The notes below the pieces were generated by a model. That model was not told the DNA's origin. It was given only the letters and a program-made list of their open reading frames with translations, and searched no databases. A DNA stretch of 64,000 nt from Georgenia satyanarayanai (GTDB taxonomy: Bacteria; Actinomycetota; Actinomycetes; Actinomycetales; Actinomycetaceae), in contig NZ_JAMBNZ010000001.1 of NCBI RefSeq assembly GCF_023715365.1, positions 372,001 to 436,000 on the forward strand. Reading direction: 5' to 3'. Below, piece after piece: positions 42,773 to 50,544 of this stretch (within the stretch, counting starts at the first letter, position 1; each line of letters starts with the position of its first letter). The position numbers were made by a program, and so were the translations under genes.

Positions 42773-43882
42773 ATGGCCCGTCCCGAGAAGCCCGCGCTGT
42801 CCCGCCCGACCGCCCCCGCGTCAGCTGCTGCCGACGTCCCGGCGAGCGGGCTCGTTCCCCACGACCCGTCCGGTGCGTGGCACTGGCTGGGCGGAGTGGC
42901 GCTGTGCGCCGCCGTCGCCGCCCTGGCGACGCTCGCCGGGAGCTGGGTGCCGCTCATGGGCGGGCCGGTCCTGGGCATCGTCCTGGGCATCGTGCTGGGC
43001 CGGCTCCTCCCGTCGACCGTGCAGGCGCTCCGGCCCGGCCTGAGGTTCACCTCCAAGGCGGTCCTGCAGGCCGCGGTGGTCCTCCTCGGGGCCGGGCTGT
43101 CGCTCGGTCAGGTCGCGCGCACCGGCCTGGACTCGCTCCCCGTCATGGTGGGGACGCTGCTCGTCGCGCTCGGCGGCACCGCCCTGCTCGGACGCCGTCT
43201 CGGTCTCGGGGAACAGACCCGCACCCTCATCGGCGTCGGCACCGGGATCTGTGGCGCCTCGGCGATCGCGACCGTGAGCGCCGTCATCGGCGCCTCGGAG
43301 GTCGCGGTCTCGCTGGCCGTCACGACGATCTTCGTGTTCAACGTGCTCGCGGCCGTGCTCTTCCCGGTCCTCGGGCACGCCCTCGGGCTGGGGCAGGAGG
43401 CGTTCGGGCTGTGGGCGGGAACCGCCATCAACGACACCTCCTCCGTCGTGGCGGCCGCCACCGTCTACGGCGCTGCCGCGACGAGCTACGCCGTCGTGGT
43501 CAAGCTCTCCCGCACCCTCATGATCATCCCGGTGTCCGTCGCACTGGCGGTGCGAGGGCACCGCGCCGAACGAAGGGCCGCGGACGGGACGGGGCAGGCG
43601 GCAGCCGGCGTGCCGTGGCGCAAGCTCGTCCCCGCCTTCCTCGTGCTGTTCCTCGTCGCCGCGGCACTGAACACGGCCGGCGTGGTCCCGGACGCGGCGC
43701 ACGACCCGATCAAGTGGATCAGCGTGTTCCTCACGACGATGGCGATGACGGCGATCGGTCTGTCCACCCCCGTCGCCGCGCTCAAGGAGGCAGGCTGGCG
43801 GCCCCTCGCCCTCGGCGGAATCCTCTCCGTCGCCGTCGCGGCGAGCAGCCTGGGCCTGCAGGCCCTCACCGGGGCGCTGTAG
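42773..43882 (+). CDS. YeiH-family putative sulfate exporter
   Basis: A 369-residue membrane protein of the YeiH/PF03601 family with about ten hydrophobic helices. The repeat core 'TLIGVGTGICGASAIATVSAVIGASEVAVSLAVTTIFVFNVLAAVLFP' and 'WAGTAINDTSSVVAAATVYG' are the family signature. The substrate has not been firmly proved; family members are annotated as sulfate exporters and are often next to a LysR gene, as here. The ATG at 42773 has GGGAAGG about 8 bases upstream. Regulation is probably by the divergent LysR protein. Confidence 0.85.
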   Translation: MARPEKPALSRPTAPASAAADVPASGLVPHDPSGAWHWLGGVALCAAVAALATLAGSWVPLMGGPVLGIVLGIVLGRLLPSTVQALRPGLRFTSKAVLQAAVVLLGAGLSLGQVARTGLDSLPVMVGTLLVALGGTALLGRRLGLGEQTRTLIGVGTGICGASAIATVSAVIGASEVAVSLAVTTIFVFNVLAAVLFPVLGHALGLGQEAFGLWAGTAINDTSSVVAAATVYGAAATSYAVVVKLSRTLMIIPVSVALAVRGHRAERRAADGTGQAAAGVPWRKLVPAFLVLFLVAAALNTAGVVPDAAHDPIKWISVFLTTMAMTAIGLSTPVAALKEAGWRPLALGGILSVAVAASSLGLQALTGAL

Positions 43883-44027
43883 CACACGCGGCGAGGCCCC
43901 CACCCGACGTGCGAGATGCCGGGGCGGGAGAGCCTCGAGTGACCCGATGGTGCAGGAGGTAGGACGCAGCCCCCCACTCCCCGAGTGGGACGAGGGTAGG
44001 CAGGTGAGCCGCTGACGGCGGTGGTGG

Positions 44028-44440
44028 TCAGCTCAGCATGCGTCTCCGCAGCACGAGGAGCGCCCCTCCCACGAGCACCAGCGCCACGACCGCCGCCGCG
44101 CCCGATTTCAGCGGAGCGCCCGTCGACGCGAGCCGGCCCGGACCTGCGTCGGACGAAGGCTGCGAGGTGTCCGCACCGGCATCGGTCGGGGCCGGTGCCG
44201 TCGGCTCACCCGTCGGCTCATCGGTCGGCTCATCGGTCGGCTCGACTGTGCGCTTCGGCCTGCTCGACCAGCTCCTCCAACGAGGCACCGGCGGAGCCCG
44301 CCTCGAGGTAGGACCAGCGCGCGAAGCCGTGGCGGTCGCGATGCCCAGCGCGTTGCCGGCGGTGTTCCACGCCGAGTACGCGAGCAGCGACGCGATCTCC
44401 ACCGACTCCTCGAGCCGTGGCGGGCAGGCGAGCCGGAGGA
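44028..44440 (-). pseudogene. Decayed C-terminal end of a wall-anchored surface protein (DUF4127-like)
   Basis: Only the tail of a gene remains. Reading the minus strand, 'EIASLLAYSAWNTAGNALGIA' resembles the C-terminal block of DUF4127 proteins. Then the sensible frame moves: 'HGFARWSYLEAGSAGASLEELVEQAEAHS' is in another frame, while the first frame gives an arginine-rich nonsense stretch. Both converge before an 'EPTDEPTDEPTGEPTAPAP' stalk and 'LASTG', a hydrophobic helix and RRR, a sortase-type anchor. No start codon or N-terminal domain is present; the 5' side is occupied by the permease stop at 44450. It seems to have lost its N-terminus and gained at least two frameshifts. Confidence 0.5.
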
Positions 44441-44449
44441 GGCAGGCTC

Positions 44450-45364
44450 TCAGCCCTTGAGGCCGGTCTGGGCCAGGCCCTGGATGAACTGGCGCTGGGC
44501 GAAGATGAATACGACGAGCACGGGCACGACCGTAAGGGTCGTCGCCGCGAGCTGGACGTTCCAGATCGGGCCGCCGTAGGCGTCGACGTACTGCGTCAGC
44601 GCCTGCGGCAGGGTGAAGTTCTCCCGGCTGGAAAGGAAGACGATCGGCTCGAGGTACATGTTCCAGGACTTGAGGAACATGAAGATCGCGACGGCGGCCA
44701 CGGCCGGGCGGGCCAGCGGGAAGGCGATCCGCCAGAAGATCCCGAACCGGGTGAGCCCGTCCATCCGGCCCGCCTCCTCCAGCTCGGCCGGCAGTGCGAG
44801 GAAGAACTGGCGCATGATGAAGGTCGCCAGCACGCTCGGCGCCCCGAAGATCGGGATGAGGACGAGCGGCCAGTGGGTGTCGATGAGCCCGACGGAGTTC
44901 ACCATCCGGAACAGCGGGACGATCGTCACCTCGATCGGCACCAGCAGCCCCACGAGGACGAGGACGAACAGCAGGTTCGCCCCCGGGAAGCGCACCCGCG
45001 CGAAGGCGTAGCCGGCCATCGAGGAGAACAGGATCGTCCCGAGGGTGACGAGCAGCGCGATGTACAGGCTGTTCCAGTACTGCTGCGCGAAGGGCTGCAG
45101 CTCGAAGACCTGCCGGTAGGGCTCGAGCGAGGGGCTGGCGGGCCACAGGGTGGGCGGCACGCGCAGGATCTCGCTCGTCGTCTTCATGCTCGACGTCGCC
45201 ATCCACCACGTGGGGAAGAGGAAGGGGACGCACGCGACGGCCATGACGGCGATGAGCACCCAACGCCAGGGACGGCGTCGGGCCTGGCGAGATCGCGGCG
45301 TCGTGTCGGGCGGGGGCGCGAAGGTCGTCTCCCCGACGGCCTGGTCGACCAGGTCAGACTTCAT
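44450..45364 (-). CDS. Sugar ABC transporter permease (MalG/UgpE type), second cluster
   Basis: A 304-residue permease with six predicted helices. A polar N-terminus is followed by 'VLIAVMAVACVPFLFPTWWMATSSMKTTSEIL'; the EAA loop is 'ELEEAGRMDGLTRFGIFWRIAFPLARPAV', and the C-terminus 'FIFAQRQFIQGLAQTGLKG' is typical of the family. The ATG at 45364 lies 11 bases inside the end of the other permease gene, so translation is coupled. Last intact gene of the LacI-FAD oxidoreductase-ABC operon. Confidence 0.9.
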   Translation of the reverse strand: MKSDLVDQAVGETTFAPPPDTTPRSRQARRRPWRWVLIAVMAVACVPFLFPTWWMATSSMKTTSEILRVPPTLWPASPSLEPYRQVFELQPFAQQYWNSLYIALLVTLGTILFSSMAGYAFARVRFPGANLLFVLVLVGLLVPIEVTIVPLFRMVNSVGLIDTHWPLVLIPIFGAPSVLATFIMRQFFLALPAELEEAGRMDGLTRFGIFWRIAFPLARPAVAAVAIFMFLKSWNMYLEPIVFLSSRENFTLPQALTQYVDAYGGPIWNVQLAATTLTVVPVLVVFIFAQRQFIQGLAQTGLKG

Positions 45365-46274
45365 GGAACACCCACCGCTTTCTCGTCTGCCACTGCACGA
45401 GAGTCAGGGCGAGGACGATGACGAACAGGAGGACGGCGACGGCGCTCGCGTAGCCGAACTGGTTGAACTCGAAGGCCTGGCGGTAGAGGTAGTAGACAAG
45501 CACCGTCGTCGTGTTCCCCGGCCCGCCCTTGGTGAGGACGTCGATGAGCGCGAAGGTCTCCAGCGAGCCGACGATCGTGAGGATCGAGACGAGGAGGAGC
45601 GTCGGGGAGATCATCGGCAGGACGATCGAGCGGAAACGCCGCCACGGTCCCGCGCCGTCGAGGGTCGCGGCCTCCTGGATCTCCTCCGGCACGCCCTGGA
45701 GGGCAGAGAGGAACAGGATCATGTTGAGGCCGACGTTCTTGAAGACCTGGACGACGACGACGGCGACCATCGCCGTCACGCTGCCGCGCAGCCAGTTCGG
45801 GCCGTCGATCCCGAGGCCGTCGAGGAAGGAGTTGATCCCGCCGTCCGCCTGGAGGAGGAAGCCCCACACGATCGTCCACGCCACGAGCGAGACGACGACC
45901 GGGGAGAAGAACGCGACCCGGAAGAACGTCGTCCCCGGCAGCTTCTGGTTGAGCAGGACCGCCAGGCCCAGCGCCAGGCTGATGTTGAGGACGACGACCC
46001 CGACGGAGAACCACAGGCTCGCGACGAGCGAGTCGTGCAGGGCGGAGTCCGCCAGCATCCGCTCGTAGTTCGCGGCACCGGCGAAGGTGAAGGTGCTCGC
46101 CAGGACGTTCCACTCGTGCAGCGAGTACCAGACCACCGCGATGAGAGGCCCGACGACGAACAGCAGGCTGCCCGCGATGACGGGGGCGGTGAAGGCGTAG
46201 CCCCAGGCGGCGTCACGCCGCCGCCAGGCGGACCGGCGCTGCCGGCCCGCCTGGCTTCCGGTGACAGTGGTCAT
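45354..46274 (-). CDS. Sugar ABC transporter permease (MalF/UgpA type), second cluster
   Basis: A 306-residue permease with six or more helices; the N-terminus (MTTVTGSQAGRQRRSAWRRRD) is basic and cytoplasmic, and the EAA loop reads 'EIQEAATLDGAGPWRRFRSIVLPMISPTL'. The ATG at 46274 shares a base with the binding-protein stop (TGATG), and the 3' end overlaps the partner permease. It forms the importer channel with the 44450 permease. As in the first cluster, no ATPase gene is present, so a shared MsiK-type ATPase is likely. Confidence 0.9.
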   Translation of the reverse strand: MTTVTGSQAGRQRRSAWRRRDAAWGYAFTAPVIAGSLLFVVGPLIAVVWYSLHEWNVLASTFTFAGAANYERMLADSALHDSLVASLWFSVGVVVLNISLALGLAVLLNQKLPGTTFFRVAFFSPVVVSLVAWTIVWGFLLQADGGINSFLDGLGIDGPNWLRGSVTAMVAVVVVQVFKNVGLNMILFLSALQGVPEEIQEAATLDGAGPWRRFRSIVLPMISPTLLLVSILTIVGSLETFALIDVLTKGGPGNTTTVLVYYLYRQAFEFNQFGYASAVAVLLFVIVLALTLVQWQTRKRWVFHEV

Positions 46275-47572
46275 CAGTCCGCGAGCAGCGGCTCGATCGC
46301 CGAGCAGACGTCCGCGAGAACGGCCTCGACGTCGGCCGACTCGTTCCACAGGGCGTCGAGGCCCGCGCGGACGGCGGAGTCGAGCTGGGCGAAGTTGCTG
46401 TGTGCGGGCTTCACCTGCGCCCCGACGATGCTGTCGATGACGGCTGTCTCCAGCTGCTCGGGCGATAGCAGCGGGTTGGCGTTGCCCAGCACGTCGGTGG
46501 TCAGGAGCGACTCACGCGGCGGCGGGAAGTAGGCGGCCAGCTTCTCCGCGCTCTCCGGGCTGGTGAAGTAGGCGAGGAAGTCCGCGGCGATCTCCGGGTT
46601 CCCGGCGTTCTGCAGGACGCCGATGCCGGCCTGGCCGATGACGCTCTGCTGACCGGCCGGACCCGCGGGCAGCGGGACGACGTCCCACTCGAAGGAGCCG
46701 TCGAGGGAGGCAGCGCGGGAGATCTGGGTGATCGTCATCGTCACGTCTCCCCCGAAGAAGTCCGCGCTGGTCCCCGGACCGGGGACGGCGTCCTGGGTGA
46801 AGATCGCGTCGTGGAACCAGGTCATCGAGTCCACCATCGCCGGGTCGGTGAAGGTGCACTGGGTGCCGTCCGCGGACCACGGAGTGGCGTCCCAGCCACC
46901 CCAGAGCGTGGCGAGGTTGCCCCAGGCGGCGTAGTCGAAGTCGCGGACGACGAGCCCGGAGCCGCCGAGCGCCTCGACGCTCGCGGCGGAGATGTCCCGC
47001 GCAGCGTCGAAGGTCCACTCCCCCGCGGCGAGGAGGTCGGCCGGGTTGTCCTGACCGGACTCGGAGATCCGGTCGGTGTTGACGAACACGACGAACGGGG
47101 AGTTGGAGAACGGGTAGGCGAACAGGCCGTCGTCCTGCGTCCAGAGGTCGAGGGACGAGTCGAGCAGGTCGTCGTAGGCGTAGCCCTCGGTCCCTTCGAG
47201 CGTGGGACGGATGTCAGCGAGCGCGCCGCTCTCCACGAACTCCGGGGCGGTGTTCTCGAAGATCCACGCGAGGTCCGGCGGATTGCCGCCGGCGAGCTGC
47301 GTCGTGAGCGTGGTCGTGTAGTCCTCGAAGGGCAAGGCCTCGAAGGTGACGCTCGCGACGGTCTCGGGATTCTCCTGGACGTACTTCTCGCCGATCTCGT
47401 CGAAGAGCGCGAGCTGGCTCTCATCAGCGGTCCAGACGGTCATGCGCAGGTCGACGGGCGAGTCCGGGGTGGTGGCCGAGCTGCCGCCGCTGTTGTCGGA
47501 GCCGCCACAGGCGGCAAGGGAGCCGACGCAGAGGACGGCAAGAGCAGGGACCAGAGTTCGACGGTGAACCAT
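46274..47572 (-). CDS. Sugar ABC transporter substrate-binding lipoprotein, second cluster
   Basis: A 432-residue family-1 solute-binding lipoprotein. The lipobox is SLAAC (near residue 22), then a GGSDNSGGSS linker. Mature motifs include 'LRMTVWTADESQLALFDEIGEKYVQENPE', 'TTTLTTQLAGGNPPDLAWIFENTAPEFVESG' and 'QAGIGVLQNAGNPEIAADFLAYFTSPESAEKLA'. The ATG at 47572 has AAGGAGACACG upstream. It sits between the FAD oxidoreductase and the permeases. The ligand is unknown, presumably an oligosaccharide or uronate released by the secreted enzyme encoded at 50545. Confidence 0.9.
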   Translation of the reverse strand: MVHRRTLVPALAVLCVGSLAACGGSDNSGGSSATTPDSPVDLRMTVWTADESQLALFDEIGEKYVQENPETVASVTFEALPFEDYTTTLTTQLAGGNPPDLAWIFENTAPEFVESGALADIRPTLEGTEGYAYDDLLDSSLDLWTQDDGLFAYPFSNSPFVVFVNTDRISESGQDNPADLLAAGEWTFDAARDISAASVEALGGSGLVVRDFDYAAWGNLATLWGGWDATPWSADGTQCTFTDPAMVDSMTWFHDAIFTQDAVPGPGTSADFFGGDVTMTITQISRAASLDGSFEWDVVPLPAGPAGQQSVIGQAGIGVLQNAGNPEIAADFLAYFTSPESAEKLAAYFPPPRESLLTTDVLGNANPLLSPEQLETAVIDSIVGAQVKPAHSNFAQLDSAVRAGLDALWNESADVEAVLADVCSAIEPLLAD

Positions 47573-47633
47573 CGTGTCTCCTTTTCTGGGGGGTGGTGCC
47601 GAGCGCCGGGCGGCGTCGGTGGAGGTGAGCCGG

Positions 47634-49247
47634 TCAGTAGCCGTAGACGCCGTCCGGCCAGTGGAGCTCCACGCCGTCGGCGAGGAGCCGCGAGCGCAGC
47701 TGGTCGACCAGGGCGGGGTCCCCGTGGACCTGGTGCGGGGTGGTGCGGTCGGTGATCGACGTGGCAGCGAGCACGCCCGCGACCTCACCGATGTTCCACT
47801 CGACCGGGTGCAGCCGGTAGCAGCCGTTGGTGATGTGGGTGGTGCCGATGTTCTTCGCCGCCGCGAGCAGGTTGGTCATCCGCTGCGGGACGAGCGCGCC
47901 GAGGGGGATCTCGAAGGGCGCGGAGCCGACGTCGATGTAGTTGTCGCCGCCGGTGGAAGGGTGCAGGTCGATGCGGTACATGCCCACGCCGACGCTGTCG
48001 GGGTAGCGGCGCGAGCCGGCGTCGCCGCGGACGGCGAGGGAGACGTCCTGCTCGCGGATCGTCTCGAGCGCGCGAATACGGCGTCCCTCGCGGTGGTAGG
48101 GCGCCATCGCCAGGCCGTCCTCGGTGCCCATGACGTCGGGGCGCAGGCGCAGGCCGGGCCAGCCGGTCCCACCGTCGGGGCGCGGGGCCTCGGTCTGCAT
48201 CCAGTAGAGCATCGAGAGGCTGAGCTGGCGGGCGTCCTCGAGGCGGGCTGCCGCGACGTCCTCGGGGACGTCGATGACCGGTCCCTCGAAGTAGTCGATG
48301 CTCGGCCAGTTCACGAGCGTGATGTCGCTGGGGTAGGTGCCCGGCTCGAAGAGGTCCTTGGCCGCGATGCGGCGGAAGGTCCACAGGTTCCCGTCGCCGG
48401 GGTTGAGGCTCTGGTCGGCGAAGACGGACAGCGGCTCGTCGCCCGGGTTGGGCTCGAAGTGCCGTTCGGTGATCTCCAGGGTGCGCGGGTGCGGCGCGGT
48501 CCAGCTGAGGAGGTTCCCGCCCCAGAAGTCGGGACGGACCGAGCGCCAGTGGTCGTACTGGGCGGGGCGCTCGATCGTGTGGTCCTCCCCCGCGATGTGG
48601 TCGACGGCGAAGCAGACCGAGACAGCCTGGATGTTCTCCGGCTGCGCCTCGGCGGGGGCGCTGGGCTCGCCGGTCTCCGCGGACGACTCGAAGCCGGTGA
48701 CGTACTCGGTGCCGGACAGCGGCAGCAGGTCACCGGTCTCGGTCGCGTCCAGCACGTAGTCGGCGCCGACGGTCGAGCGCTCGCCCGTGCGGAGGTCCTC
48801 GAGGGTGACGGAGCGGATCGTGTCCCCATCGGTCTCGCAGGCGACGGGACGGCGGTGCGTGAGGACGCGCAGCCGGCCGCCGGAGACGTAGGGGGCGAGC
48901 ATCTCGTCGATGACGGCGACGGCGACGCGGGGCTCGTGGCACAGCTTGCTCACCCAGCCGGCACCCGGGTTGAGGTCGCTCTTGCGGCGCGCGGCCTCCT
49001 TGAGCGGGTAGCTGCGGCGGTAGTAGTCGCGGATGCCGTCGCGGAAGCGACGGTAGGAGGCGGTGCAACCGAAGTCCTCGATCCACGGGTGCTCGTCCGG
49101 CGGGACCGCCTGGGACGTCGACTGGCCACCGAGCCAGCCGAACTCCTCGGTGAGGATGACGCTCGCGCCGTGGCGCAGCGCGCCGAGCGCGCCCGCCACC
49201 CCGCCGAGTCCTCCGCCGACGACGAGGACCTGGGTACGTAGTTCCAC
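47634..49247 (-). CDS. FAD-dependent oxidoreductase (PF12831 type)
   Basis: A 537-residue flavoprotein. The N-terminal Rossmann motif is 'TQVLVVGGGLGGVAGALGALRHGASVILTEEFGWLGGQST', and the C-terminal FAD segment is 'LLAAAKNIGTTHITNGCYRLHPVEWNIGEVAG'; both are typical of the FAD_oxidored family linked to polysaccharide-degradation clusters. The substrate is unknown; relatives oxidise sugars or sugar acids, or are annotated as xanthan-lyase-like. Start GTG 49247 with AAAGG upstream. It lies 33 bases after the LacI gene and 61 before the binding-protein gene. Confidence 0.82.
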   Translation of the reverse strand: MELRTQVLVVGGGLGGVAGALGALRHGASVILTEEFGWLGGQSTSQAVPPDEHPWIEDFGCTASYRRFRDGIRDYYRRSYPLKEAARRKSDLNPGAGWVSKLCHEPRVAVAVIDEMLAPYVSGGRLRVLTHRRPVACETDGDTIRSVTLEDLRTGERSTVGADYVLDATETGDLLPLSGTEYVTGFESSAETGEPSAPAEAQPENIQAVSVCFAVDHIAGEDHTIERPAQYDHWRSVRPDFWGGNLLSWTAPHPRTLEITERHFEPNPGDEPLSVFADQSLNPGDGNLWTFRRIAAKDLFEPGTYPSDITLVNWPSIDYFEGPVIDVPEDVAAARLEDARQLSLSMLYWMQTEAPRPDGGTGWPGLRLRPDVMGTEDGLAMAPYHREGRRIRALETIREQDVSLAVRGDAGSRRYPDSVGVGMYRIDLHPSTGGDNYIDVGSAPFEIPLGALVPQRMTNLLAAAKNIGTTHITNGCYRLHPVEWNIGEVAGVLAATSITDRTTPHQVHGDPALVDQLRSRLLADGVELHWPDGVYGY

Positions 49248-49280
49248 CAGTGGTGCCTTTCTTCTGGCCGGTTGTCCGGC

Positions 49281-50318
49281 TTACTGACACGGGGCGACGG
49301 TCGCCCCGGGGACGAGGGTGCAGGGGATGCTCACCTGGAGGGCGGCACCGACAGCCGGGTCGGGCGCGAGCTGGCGCAGGACCAGGCGCACCGCGTTCGC
49401 GCCCATCTCCCAGCGTGGGATGAGGAAGCCGCTCCAGTCCACGTCCTCACCGTTCGGCCGCTCGGGGTCTCCCAGCCGGGCGATCGACAGGTCGCGGGGG
49501 ACGTCGAGGCCGCGGGCGAGCGCGGCACGGCGCAGCGGGGCGGCAAGGTCGGAGGTGACGAGCGCGGCCGTGACGCCCGCACCCAGGAGGGTGTCGAGGA
49601 AGGTGCCGGACTCGAGGTCGGGAGCGTCGAAGGTGACGGGCTGCAACCCCGCGGCAGTCATCGCCTCCCGGTAGCCGCGGGAGCGGTCCTCGATGGACTC
49701 GTGGCCGGTGAACTCGTTGACCAGGACGATGCGCTGGTGGCCGAGACCGATGAGCCGCTCGACGACGGCGCGGGTGGCCTCGCGGTAGGCGGCTGCCGCG
49801 TACGGCGTCTGGCCTTGGGGCGCCTCCCGGCGGCCGACGAAGGCGAAAGGGAAGTCCTGACGGAGCATCTCGGCTAGGTCCTCGGGGTAGCTGCGGCGTC
49901 CGAGGAGCACGCAGCCGTCGGCCACCCGCAGCCGCCCGACGCGGCCCGTGGACACCAGGCTCCTGCCCGAGCGGCCGGACATCGAGGTGAACATGAGGAG
50001 ATCGACGCCGGAGCGTTCCGCCTCGTCCTCGATCCCCTCGAGGAAGGGGTAGTAGAAGTCGCCGCCCGAGTGCGGGAAGACCGGCTCGTAGGTGTAGACG
50101 CCGACGATCGAGCTGCGGCCTCCCGCCAGCAGCTGCGCGCTGGGGTTGGCGGAGTACCCGGTGACGGCGATGGCCTCGAGCACCCGGTCACGCACGTCGG
50201 CGCTGACCCGGCGCTGGGCGGCGCCGGTGCCGTTGAGGACCATCGACACGGTTGTCTGGCTGACGCCCGCCAGGCGTGCGACGTCCGCCTGCGTCGCGCG
50301 CCGTCCCTTGACCACCAT
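49281..50318 (-). CDS. LacI-family repressor of the second glycan cluster
   Basis: A 345-residue LacI/GalR regulator: helix-turn-helix 'TQADVARLAGVSQTTVSMVLNG', hinge 'GYSANPSAQLLAGGRS', and an effector domain with 'FPHSGGDFYYPFLEGIEDEAERSGVDLLMFTS', 'IVLVNEFTGHESIEDRSRGYREAM' and 'AALVTSDLAAPLRRAALARG'. The ATG at 50318 has AAGGAGACG upstream. It is the first gene of the minus-strand operon and divergent from the secreted GH43-like gene. Three CG-centred sites in the shared control region are the probable operators, so it controls both directions. Confidence 0.88.
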   Translation of the reverse strand: MVVKGRRATQADVARLAGVSQTTVSMVLNGTGAAQRRVSADVRDRVLEAIAVTGYSANPSAQLLAGGRSSIVGVYTYEPVFPHSGGDFYYPFLEGIEDEAERSGVDLLMFTSMSGRSGRSLVSTGRVGRLRVADGCVLLGRRSYPEDLAEMLRQDFPFAFVGRREAPQGQTPYAAAAYREATRAVVERLIGLGHQRIVLVNEFTGHESIEDRSRGYREAMTAAGLQPVTFDAPDLESGTFLDTLLGAGVTAALVTSDLAAPLRRAALARGLDVPRDLSIARLGDPERPNGEDVDWSGFLIPRWEMGANAVRLVLRQLAPDPAVGAALQVSIPCTLVPGATVAPCQ

Positions 50319-50353
50319 GTCGTCTCCTTCGACCGAGTGGCCTCAGGCAAACG

Positions 50354-50469
50354 GGTTTTGCGTAAAACCATAAGCGCCGGCTTTAGGTCGGGTCATGCGC
50401 ATAACTCCCGAGCGACTGCCTAGATGGCGCCACGGGCCTGATGTCCCGCCTTGTCGTTTTGCGTATGAC
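50354..50469. promoter_or_regulatory. Three CG-centred LacI-type sites in a divergent control region
   Basis: GGTTTTGCGTAAAACC (50354-50369) is palindromic except for one pair. ATGCGCAT (50395-50402) is a perfect short palindrome. GTCGTTTTGCGTATGAC (50453-50469) repeats the TTTTGCGTA half-site. All have a central CG, as LacI/GalR operators do, with centres 37 and 64 bases apart. They sit between the lacI and GH43-like genes. Confidence 0.65.
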
Positions 50470-50544
50470 GCTGTTCGATGCCGAGCACGCGCCCTCGCCG
50501 ACGACGGTGCCGGGCACTGCTTCAGCGACGAAGGAGAAGAACGG

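Noticed and set aside
44021-44460. Complete LPXTG protein gene
   Set aside because: No start codon, signal peptide or N-terminal domain, and the sensible frame shifts inside; treated as a pseudogene.
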